From: Cyanobacteria bacterium UBA4641 | GTDB lineage: Bacteria; Cyanobacteriota; Vampirovibrionia; Gastranaerophilales; Gastranaerophilaceae | NCBI GenBank assembly: GCA_002405805.1 | Contig: DHMN01000026.1 | Span: forward strand, 1-43,408 | Length of the DNA: 43,408 nucleotides | Reading direction: 5' to 3' | Notes under the pieces: generated by a model | The model's database searches: none | Seen by the model: only the letters and a program-made list of their open reading frames with translations | Told to the model about the DNA's origin: nothing | Translations under genes and position numbers: made by a program | Part shown: one piece after another, positions 5,885 through 12,467 of the stretch | How the letters are laid out: every line of letters starts with the position of its first letter | How positions within the stretch are numbered: the stretch's first letter is position 1

Positions 5885-6853
5885 CTATCCTACTTGGTTT
5901 TCGCCGAGGAGGAAAACATTCCAATTTTTAGACTCTTGGGCTATCGGTTTATAATAGTCCTTTACCAAAATTTGTTGGGTTTGGATTGGCAAATACTGTT
6001 GATTATTCAAAAATTCGCCCAAAGATTCTGATTTTTGGGTATATTTTTTCTGTTTTACGATTGGGTAAAATGCGTGTTTTTTTCTTGCTACTTCGCAAAG
6101 CATAACATTAATAATTTGGCTATAGTCAAAGTCATAGCCGCTATTGGTCGTAATATCAAAAATGTAATTTAAGTTATCGCTTGTTGTAATCGAAAAGTAT
6201 CCAAGGATTTTTTTATCCTCTTCAATGACATATCTGATTTTGTAAAAATCGTTGAGTCCTGCAAAAAACGGTTCCTGAAACTCTTTTGGGTGGCGTGTCA
6301 TTGATGGTTTATAAATATTTATCAATTCAGAATTATAAAGTTCTGCAATCGCTTTGGCGTCGGAATTTTGGGCATATCGCCAATGAAAATCTGATTTTAC
6401 AGGTGTTGGGTGTTCAATTTTCCACAAGGTTTCGGATGCGCACTGTCTGAATCCGCAGCCATTAATAAACAAATTGAACAATTCATCGTGACATTCGTCA
6501 ATAGTGACAGCAAACGAAGTTGCGCCCATTGCGCCAAATTTTTGGATTACAAACTCCACAAGCTGTTTGCCTGCATCATACAGGTTTTCTTTGAAAATCA
6601 ATCTTGTGATATTGATTTTATAAGGGTTTCCTGCAGTTCTTGCTGTTGTGATTAGTCCCAAGATTTCGTGGTTTTCGACCAAAATAAATGATTCTGATTT
6701 GAATTTTAACTGCAGTGGCAATACGGTATTCAAGAGTCCAATAGGTTCTTCCATGATTGTTTTTGCCAATTTGTCGTTTTCGTCGTTGCACAAGTATGAC
6801 ACGAGGCGTTTCAATTTATGGTAGTCAAAGCACGTTAATCTTCTTATTTGCAT
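5885..6853 (-). CDS. GNAT-like acetyltransferase, probably two tandem domains
   Basis: A 322-residue protein starting MQIRRLTCFDYHKL. Residues about 60-170 (SFILVENHEILGLI, then a helix LVEFVIQKFGAMGATSFAV, then NGCGFRQCASETLWKI) follow the strand-helix-strand order of a GNAT N-acyltransferase domain. Residues about 180-320 look like a second, more diverged copy (FHWRYAQNSDAKAIAELYNS, then VIEEDKKILGYFSI). The substrate is unknown. The frame remains open upstream to 7021, but the extra 56 codons are translated repeat (HSELVSES) and are rejected. At 6853 a TATAAT box is spaced 6 nt from the ATG with TTGCAA 18 nt further up, so transcription should begin at the ATG itself. The gene is flanked by palindromic repeats on both sides. 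Confidence 0.7.
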   Translation of the reverse strand: MQIRRLTCFDYHKLKRLVSYLCNDENDKLAKTIMEEPIGLLNTVLPLQLKFKSESFILVENHEILGLITTARTAGNPYKINITRLIFKENLYDAGKQLVEFVIQKFGAMGATSFAVTIDECHDELFNLFINGCGFRQCASETLWKIEHPTPVKSDFHWRYAQNSDAKAIAELYNSELINIYKPSMTRHPKEFQEPFFAGLNDFYKIRYVIEEDKKILGYFSITTSDNLNYIFDITTNSGYDFDYSQIINVMLCEVARKKHAFYPIVKQKKYTQKSESLGEFLNNQQYLPIQTQQILVKDYYKPIAQESKNWNVFLLGENQVG

Positions 6854-6859
6854 AGTTTT

Positions 6860-6889
6860 ATTATACTTATTTTTGTTTGTTGTTGCAAG
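6860..6889 (-). promoter_or_regulatory. GNAT-like gene promoter (TTGCAA, 18 nt, TATAAT), leaderless layout
   Basis: The minus strand carries TTGCAA (6884-6889), an 18-nt spacer and a perfect TATAAT (6860-6865), then AAAACT and the ATG. There is no Shine-Dalgarno sequence between box and start. This is the clearest of the five leaderless-type promoters, because both hexamers are recognisable. Confidence 0.65.
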
Positions 6890-6909
6890 TGTGGGGGGAT
6901 GACCTAAGT

Positions 6910-6969
6910 GCTCAATTTGAGATTCCGAAACCAGTTCGGAATGACAATATAGTCCTTTCATAATGACAT
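6910..6969. repeat. palindromic half unit (family A)
   Basis: CAATTTGAGATTCCGAAACC continues into AGTTCGGAATGACA (to 6946), a half unit in reverse orientation. A short remnant, CCTTTCATAATGACATG, follows to 6969. Translated on the minus strand it gives HSELVSES, the source of the false extension of the GNAT-like frame. Confidence 0.75.
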
Positions 6970-7140
6970 GTTCCCCCACCTCGAAATCAAAGATTTCGGT
7001 CCTCCCACGAGGGGCGGACATGTTGACCTATGTGATAGGTGGTTTCCCCCTCTCCCTAACCCTCAGCCATACGGCACGCAGTCTCACTCAACTCGCGTAG
7101 CTCGTTGGTTCGGCTAGTGTCCTACGGAGGTGGGAGGGCA
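6970..7140. repeat. family C repeat with CCCTCTCCCTAACCCT motif
   Basis: The stretch begins with the same CCCCACCTCGAAATC motif as 5068 and includes CCCCCTCTCCCTAACCCTCA, the related gggagaggg/tagggtgagggt word. The remainder (7060-7140) is GC-richer than its surroundings and shows no gene. Confidence 0.6.
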
Positions 7141-7145
7141 CTTTC

Positions 7146-7318
7146 TGTCACTCTGAACTTGTTTCAGCATCATAAATTGAACACGTCAGTCAAAAGACTT
7201 AGTTGCCCAATTGGAGACCCTGAAATAAATTCAGGGTGACAGTCTGGCTTTTATTCCATCTGAACAGGAAAAAATCTACGTCGCGATGCTCCTTGATTTT
7301 AATCCTTTCAGAATGACA
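7146..7318. repeat. composite palindromic element (family A), full 96-bp unit plus a half unit
   Basis: 7146-7241 begins TGTCACTCTGAACTTG and ends TTCAGGGTGACA, the short form also seen at 2974-3069. 7258-7318 is a half unit with the GGAAAAAATCTACGTCGC insert, ending CAGAATGACA. This two-part arrangement mirrors 2903-3069 in the opposite order. Confidence 0.88.
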
Positions 7319-7364
7319 TAGACTTTTTTGTCCTGTCTCCCCCACAAGGGGCGAGGGAATTGTC

Positions 7365-9656
7365 TTACCCTCGGATTAGTTCGTAGATGCGGAACTCGCT
7401 TGGGTCAAGTTTTTCAAAATGGATACTATCCATATTCTCCATCGGTTGCGGTTCGTAGTCCTTTTCCTTCAAAACGTATTCGTTTTTCAAGTCGTAATCG
7501 CTTGGAATATAGATTTCCTTATCAAATACAGGGTAACCTTCAACCAATTCTTTGTAACTTTCGCCAGTTGCAGCCGTTTTCATAACTTTTTCTGTCGGAT
7601 ATTTGTGGTTTGAAACTATCAAATATGCGGTTTTCATTGGTTCTTTGGTAATCAACCACGCACTAAAGCCGTCTTCATCATCGACAATGATTTGAGCCTC
7701 GCCACTATTAATAATATTGTTATTTTTTACAAATCTGTCTATTGCATCAAATTTTGTGTAGAAGTTTTCATTATCTGCACGTTTCATTGCAACTTCTTCA
7801 CCGATAGTGTATTCTGTACCGCCTTGAGTGAAACTTTCATCACCGTCAACGTACATCATTGGACGTTGTGCGTATTTACCCCCCGGCAAGAATTTGTATT
7901 TGAACCATTTGTACAATGCTCCGTTTTCTCCCAATTGTGCAGGGTATTGGTCGATACAATGAAATTCTCCGTCTTGGTTGTTATATGTTTTCAAAATAGA
8001 AAGCATATTACCTTTTTTGAATTTTGTATTATAGTTTGCCAAGTTTTGGTTGTCTTCTGAAATCTTTTCAGGAGTTTTGTCAAATTGAGAAATTATGTCG
8101 TTGCCCCAAAGCATGTCAAATTTCATATTTTGATGGTATTCTTTCAAGAAGTTATCCCAAAGCATATATTCTGCCAAAGTTGCGAAATATGGGATTTTTT
8201 TCTTCATTGTTGTGTTTAGTTTATTCAATACATAGCGTGGTGCGCGGTAGCTGATAGGCACGCCGTTGCGTTCTGAAACCTCGTCTACGATATGGTCGAT
8301 GTGGTCAACTCTGAATCCGTCAAAATTGTAGTCTTTTTGAAGTTGTTTCATTGCGTTGATAAACAATTCAATAACGTCTTCATTGAATTTCCCATTTTCA
8401 AGGTTCACAAAGTAATACGGAGTTTGACAGTCAAGGTTAGCAAATGCTGTTACATCATCCCCTTTATAGTCGTAGTGTTTGAATGTCGGATATCCGCCAC
8501 ATTCGCTCATTCCATCGTATACAGGAACGCCTGCTGAGCACCAAGCTCCCCCAGGAGCAGGCCACAAGCCTTCGTTCATAAGGGCTTGAATTGTGTCGAT
8601 TTGTTTTGTAATATCGCTTTCTTCAAGTTTTTTCTTATCGTTTTTGAAGTCGTGAACTTTTGCGACTATTTCACGCACTCGTTTTTGAATTTTTAATTGA
8701 TATCCTTTTTCAAGCATTGAGTTTGAGAAAGTCTTTTTGTGTTCTGCCATGATTCCGTCAAAATTGTTATACAATTCTTGGAACGCAGGGCTTAAATCGC
8801 CTGAACTGCCTTGCAATCTTTGGATGTAGACATCTTTTGCAATTTGGATATCGTCTTGGTCATGGTCTTTTGACAAAAATTCCGCAACTTCTTCAACTTT
8901 TGCAATCAGTTGTTTTTGAAGTTCGTTTATGTTGTACCAGCGTGCAACTTGCGGATTTGCCAATACGAATTTTGAGAAACGTCCTGTTTGAGGCAAAATA
9001 TCATAAATCACAGGGTGTCCTGCAAGTTGAGCCATTTCGATAAATGTTTGAACTTGTTGTTTTACATTCATGCCTGTAAGTTCTTCGATTTTGTCGTCTT
9101 TAAGTTTAGAACTTACTTCACTGCTTTTGGGAAGGTATGCACAGCCAAATTCTCTAGGGTGGAACGGAATAAGGTAAATTGTCGTATTATAAATACAGTT
9201 TTCCATGTTTCCTGTAGGTAAGATAAGCAACTGTTTCAACCAGTCAAAGAATTTGCCGGTTTCTTTAGATTTATTTCCATTGCCTAAAGCTGCAAGGTTT
9301 AGAAGTTTGATGTCATGCCCTTCGCGTTTGAACCAGTCGGAAGTTTTTTCCTGATGTCTTGATAGTGGGCTGATTTGATTGTTTTTGAAGTGGAATTTGC
9401 CGTCTTTAAATATGTTGTTTTGTTTCCACTTTTCTTCTAATGCAAAAAGTGTTTCTTCGTTAGTTAATTCGTCTAATGCCTTTTGGAACGGATAAGTCAA
9501 GTAACCGTATTTTTGAATGTGCATAGACAAATATTTTTTCCTGAGTTCAGGAATATTGTCGCTAGGATAAGCTTTTTTTAACTCCTCGTAGACTTTGTTT
9601 AATTCTACGTCTTTTGCAGTTTCGTGCTCTCTTTTTTTAAATAAAAATTCAAACAT
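7365..9656 (-). CDS. divergent glycoside hydrolase family 13 (alpha-amylase superfamily) protein
   Basis: A 763-residue protein with no signal peptide, so cytoplasmic. The middle part is a GH13-type barrel. GFRVDHIDH near 448-456 matches conserved region II with the nucleophile Asp (about D451), and ATLAEYM contains the likely acid/base Glu (about E496). The usual region I (DxxxNH) is replaced by YDILPQTGRF, and the region IV His-Asp pair is not recognisable (LWGNDI may stand in its place). The fold is clear, but activity and substrate are not; an alpha-glucan or glucosyl-transfer role is possible. The N-terminal 200 residues and the C-terminal beta-rich 150 do not point to a known subfamily. 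GGGAGA is the ribosome binding site. No neighbour suggests a sugar pathway. Confidence 0.75.
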   Translation of the reverse strand: MFEFLFKKREHETAKDVELNKVYEELKKAYPSDNIPELRKKYLSMHIQKYGYLTYPFQKALDELTNEETLFALEEKWKQNNIFKDGKFHFKNNQISPLSRHQEKTSDWFKREGHDIKLLNLAALGNGNKSKETGKFFDWLKQLLILPTGNMENCIYNTTIYLIPFHPREFGCAYLPKSSEVSSKLKDDKIEELTGMNVKQQVQTFIEMAQLAGHPVIYDILPQTGRFSKFVLANPQVARWYNINELQKQLIAKVEEVAEFLSKDHDQDDIQIAKDVYIQRLQGSSGDLSPAFQELYNNFDGIMAEHKKTFSNSMLEKGYQLKIQKRVREIVAKVHDFKNDKKKLEESDITKQIDTIQALMNEGLWPAPGGAWCSAGVPVYDGMSECGGYPTFKHYDYKGDDVTAFANLDCQTPYYFVNLENGKFNEDVIELFINAMKQLQKDYNFDGFRVDHIDHIVDEVSERNGVPISYRAPRYVLNKLNTTMKKKIPYFATLAEYMLWDNFLKEYHQNMKFDMLWGNDIISQFDKTPEKISEDNQNLANYNTKFKKGNMLSILKTYNNQDGEFHCIDQYPAQLGENGALYKWFKYKFLPGGKYAQRPMMYVDGDESFTQGGTEYTIGEEVAMKRADNENFYTKFDAIDRFVKNNNIINSGEAQIIVDDEDGFSAWLITKEPMKTAYLIVSNHKYPTEKVMKTAATGESYKELVEGYPVFDKEIYIPSDYDLKNEYVLKEKDYEPQPMENMDSIHFEKLDPSEFRIYELIRG

Positions 9657-9678
9657 AAATATCTCCCTATATGTAAAA

Positions 9679-9709
9679 ATTATATCATAAGAAAATTTTT
9701 ATTTTGCAA
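9679..9709 (-). promoter_or_regulatory. GH13 gene promoter (TTGCAA, 19 nt, TGA-TATAAT)
   Basis: On the minus strand an extended -10 (TGA-TATAAT, -10 box 9679-9684) lies 19 nt from TTGCAA (9704-9709). The transcript would have a short leader containing the GGGAGA ribosome binding site. Confidence 0.6.
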
Positions 9710-9826
9710 CTTTTTAATATTGCCTAGTCGGCTAATGGTTTTGTCCTGTTGAAGATATAAATTTAAAGTGTTCAAGAGCTTCTCAGCCCATTCGAGTACA
9801 TAAAAATTTATTATATGGAGAAAAAT

Positions 9827-10501
9827 ATGGTTACAGAAAACAAACAAATTTCAATCGTTATAGTCGAAGATTTTAAACTAACAAGAGTAGGGCTAAGATG
9901 TGCACTAAATTCTAATCCTGATTTGAATGTCGTAGCGGAATGTGAAGATGCGATTGACGGTATTAAGAAAATTAAAGAACTTAACCCCGATATTGTGTTG
10001 ATGGATTTAGGTTTGCCGACAATGAACGGTATTGAGGCAATGGTTAAAATTCGTGAATTTTCTTCAGATGTCAAAATTATTGCATTAACATCTCACGATA
10101 GAGAGGAAGAAGTTGTAGCAGCTTTGAGTTCAGGTGCTAATGCATATTGTCTTAAAGATATTGACCCATCAAAACTTGCCGACGTTATTCGCGATGTTTC
10201 AAAAGGGGTATGTTGGATAGATTCTGTGGTCGCTAATTTAGCACTAAAATCTATTCCAAAAGTCGATAATGTGGGATTGCTTGGTCATCAAGTTTCAGAC
10301 CAAACAAGAGTACCATTAACAGAGCGCGAATTCGAAGTTTTAAAACACTTGGTTGCAGGTAAAAGTAATACCGAAATCGCGAAAGAATTAATTGTAAGCG
10401 TTCACACTGCAAAAGCTCATGTTTGTTCAATCTTACAAAAGATGTGCGTAAATGATAGAGTTCAGGCAGCAGTTAAAGCCGTAAAAGAAGGTATGGTATA
10501 A
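9827..10501 (+). CDS. NarL/LuxR-family response regulator
   Basis: A two-component transcription regulator of 224 residues. Residues 1-120 form a receiver domain with the acidic pocket (VED near residue 15), phospho-acceptor Asp about 60 in LMDLGLP, the ALTS switch Thr/Ser near 88, and the conserved Lys about 110 in CLKDID. Residues about 158-222 are a LuxR-type HTH starting LTEREFEVLKHLVAGKSNTE. An earlier ATG at 9815 is in frame, but GGAG at 9817-9820 lies inside it and sits 6 nt before the ATG at 9827, so the later start is preferred. No histidine kinase is in the window, so it is an orphan regulator here. It converges on the prepilin 2 gene. Confidence 0.93.
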   Translation: MVTENKQISIVIVEDFKLTRVGLRCALNSNPDLNVVAECEDAIDGIKKIKELNPDIVLMDLGLPTMNGIEAMVKIREFSSDVKIIALTSHDREEEVVAALSSGANAYCLKDIDPSKLADVIRDVSKGVCWIDSVVANLALKSIPKVDNVGLLGHQVSDQTRVPLTEREFEVLKHLVAGKSNTEIAKELIVSVHTAKAHVCSILQKMCVNDRVQAAVKAVKEGMV

Positions 10502-10537
10502 GTTATTCATTACATATAGATACAACAACCCAAATGG

Positions 10538-10574
10538 AAGGAAAAATGAGAGTAAATCTTGTTTTTCCTTTTTC
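10538..10574 (+). terminator. terminator between convergent regulator and prepilin genes
   Basis: AAGGAAAAA (10538-10546) pairs with TTTTTCCTT (10562-10570), followed by TTT. It lies 37 nt beyond the regulator stop and just short of the stop of the convergent prepilin gene. The A/T symmetry means that it could serve both strands. The stem is AU-rich and so of moderate strength. Confidence 0.5.
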
Positions 10575-10577
10575 TTA

Positions 10578-11333
10578 TTATAATTTTGCTGTGCCTAATA
10601 CAAATAATGCTGCGCCTGATGCCGGTTCTACCGTTGCATCGTGGTATACAATCGGAAATACATCAAGCATGTGGCTTGCAGTATTATCTACAATACAATT
10701 TGAACCTGCATCCACTTTATTAACACCTGCAGAACAGTTTACTTCACGGTTTGGCAAACTTACACCGTTTACGTCAATAAATCCGACACATTTTGACAAA
10801 TCCGCACCATTAACAGGGCCTGAAAAAATAGCTTGTACAGGTCTTCTGCCGATAGGTAATTCACATTCTTTAGCCTCCGGATGAAATGCAATGATGATAC
10901 CGTCATTTAAAGAATATGCAAGGTATTCCGTATAATTATCTGGAATTGTATCTCTTGTTTCCAGTCTGTATGGAACTTGGTGGTTCCCTCTGTCTACTCG
11001 GTAAAGATTTGTGACTTTTCCATAGTAGGTATAACCTTTTAGTGTTCCGTTTAAGATAGAACAAAATGTCATAAATTCTTCAGGACTTTCGTTACCACCT
11101 TTTGTTGGGTCAGGCGAACAAGCCTTATCTGTTCCTGCAAAATCGTAGCCGTATTTTGCTTTTGCCATTAAACTTGCTTGGTTCAATGTAGAAACAGTCT
11201 TTTTAAATTGAGAACGAAATTTTGCACCATTGGTATACGAAATCAATGTAGGTATTGTCATTGCTGCAACTATACCGATAATACCAAGAGTGATTAAAAC
11301 TTCCGCAAGGGAAAACCCAAAATTTTTGTTCAT
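10578..11333 (-). CDS. type IV prepilin-like protein (paralogue 2)
   Basis: A 251-residue prepilin-like protein with leader MNKNFG cleaved before FSLAEVL (Glu at mature +5), then a hydrophobic helix nearly identical to the paralogue at 3796-4596. The first about 60 residues and the C-terminal third are shared: FRSQFKKTVSTLNQASLM, ECELPIG, KCVGFIDVNGVSLPNREVNC, and a closing DVFPIVYHDATVEPAS. The central part differs. The Cys residues of the C-terminal third are in matching places. The Shine-Dalgarno sequence is weak (CAGGA). Together the two genes look like minor pilins or pseudopilins with a fixed frame and a variable exposed middle; the assembly machinery must lie elsewhere. Confidence 0.9.
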   Translation of the reverse strand: MNKNFGFSLAEVLITLGIIGIVAAMTIPTLISYTNGAKFRSQFKKTVSTLNQASLMAKAKYGYDFAGTDKACSPDPTKGGNESPEEFMTFCSILNGTLKGYTYYGKVTNLYRVDRGNHQVPYRLETRDTIPDNYTEYLAYSLNDGIIIAFHPEAKECELPIGRRPVQAIFSGPVNGADLSKCVGFIDVNGVSLPNREVNCSAGVNKVDAGSNCIVDNTASHMLDVFPIVYHDATVEPASGAALFVLGTAKL

Positions 11334-11364
11334 TTTTAATATCCTGAAAACGTACTTCCTTTAT

Positions 11365-11395
11365 ATATTATTTTATTGATTTTGAGATTTGTCAA
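11365..11395 (-). promoter_or_regulatory. prepilin 2 promoter (TTGACA, TAATAT)
   Basis: On the minus strand a consensus TTGACA (11390-11395) is followed by AATAAT at 17-nt spacing (11367-11372) or TAATAT at 19-nt spacing (11365-11370). The hexamers match those of the prepilin 1 promoter. The promoter lies just beyond the maf stop codon, so the pilin gene can be transcribed independently of maf. Confidence 0.6.
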
Positions 11396-11428
11396 TTGAT
11401 AAATATAATATTATAACGAAATTTAATA

Positions 11429-11992
11429 TTAAAATTCGCCAATTAATTTTAATAAAGTTTTGGATGGCAAACCTATAACGTTGTCCAATTCACCGTCTAC
11501 AGCTTTTATGTAGCCGTTTGGCAGTTCTTGGATTCCGTAAGAACCTGCTTTGTCAAAAGGCTTAAAGTTCTCAATGTAGAAATGAATTTGTTCATCTGTT
11601 AAGTCTTCAAAAGTTACATAAGTTGTAGTTGATTCAACTTTTGATTTAAACGTTTCTGAATCTATTACGGCAACTGCGGTTACAACAAAATGAGTTTTGC
11701 CTGAAAGCATTTTTAACATTTTGTATGCCTCATTTTTGTCTTTTGGTTTGCCTAAAATTTTGTTATCAATAACGACAATTGTATCGGCACCTATTACAAG
11801 AGCTTTTTCTGAAGTTTCTTTTGCAACATATAGAGCTTTGTTGTATGCAAGATTTTCAACATAATCATAAGAGAAATCCGTCTGGTCATGTGGTTCCACA
11901 TAAGAAGACGGAATAATTACAAAATCCAATTTTAGCTTTTTCAGAATATCAGCTCTTCTGGGAGAAGAAGAGCCCAGGATAATTTTTCCCAT
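11429..11992 (-). CDS. maf: Maf nucleoside triphosphate pyrophosphatase
   Basis: Maf proteins hydrolyse non-canonical or selected NTPs (dTTP/UTP or m7GTP type) to NMP and PPi, a house-cleaning role. The 187-residue product has the family start ILGSSSPRRADILKKL, the EKALVIGADTIVV strand with the catalytic acidic residue, LGKPKDKNEAYKMLKMLSGK, and DKAGSYGIQ near the C-terminus. DKAGSYGIQ resembles the dTTP/UTP subgroup (YhdE type), though I would not insist on the subgroup. AAGGAGA precedes the ATG. The small gene at 12058-12297 is upstream on the same strand with 65 nt between, so the two may share a transcript. Confidence 0.95.
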   Translation of the reverse strand: MGKIILGSSSPRRADILKKLKLDFVIIPSSYVEPHDQTDFSYDYVENLAYNKALYVAKETSEKALVIGADTIVVIDNKILGKPKDKNEAYKMLKMLSGKTHFVVTAVAVIDSETFKSKVESTTTYVTFEDLTDEQIHFYIENFKPFDKAGSYGIQELPNGYIKAVDGELDNVIGLPSKTLLKLIGEF

Positions 11993-12057
11993 TGCGTGTC
12001 TCCTTGTTTTTTCCTATTTTTATCTCAAAAACAGGCACAATTCAACACAAACTTTTT

Positions 12058-12297
12058 CTAACGCTGTCCCATTGACCTTTGATATCTGGCAGTTCTAGCG
12101 TTAATCGCATAACATGCAATGTTTAGTCTTTGACGAAGTTCCATCATATTACGCAAAGTTGCTGCATAATCATTCATAGCTTCCATCATTTTGTTTGGGT
12201 CAACCATTGATTCCATGTTATCGTGATTGTCAACTTTTTCTTCTTGGTATTTTTGTACTAACATCTTGTCGATGTAATCATCTGCGCCTACGCCCAT
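12058..12297 (-). CDS. small protein of unknown function
   Basis: A 79-residue protein that I do not recognise. It is Met-rich (about a dozen Met), fully helical in appearance and without membrane segments or signal peptide. The C-terminal half (DYAATLRNMMELRQRLNIAC, then arginine-rich AINARTARYQRS) could be an amphipathic or RNA-contacting helix. GGGAGGA is a strong ribosome binding site 7 nt from the ATG, which supports real translation. It lies upstream of maf on the same strand and is divergent from the triplicated membrane protein gene. Confidence 0.7.
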   Translation of the reverse strand: MGVGADDYIDKMLVQKYQEEKVDNHDNMESMVDPNKMMEAMNDYAATLRNMMELRQRLNIACYAINARTARYQRSMGQR

Positions 12298-12467
12298 GCG
12301 AAGTCCTCCCTATTGATTTTTTGATATCCTGTTCCTGTAAAAAATATATCCTAGATATTCCTTATATTTTAATAAAGTATTTTGCGTTTTCAAAATTGCC
12401 TTTTTTGAGATATTTACATTTACAAAACTTAACATTATGGCAATTTTCAATATTTACTTTATTTACA

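Noticed and set aside
12195..12467. N-terminal extension of the triplicated membrane protein
   Set aside because: The first 91 codons overlap the small gene on the other strand and its strong ribosome binding site, and have no coding character; the repeat structure begins only after the ATG at 12468.
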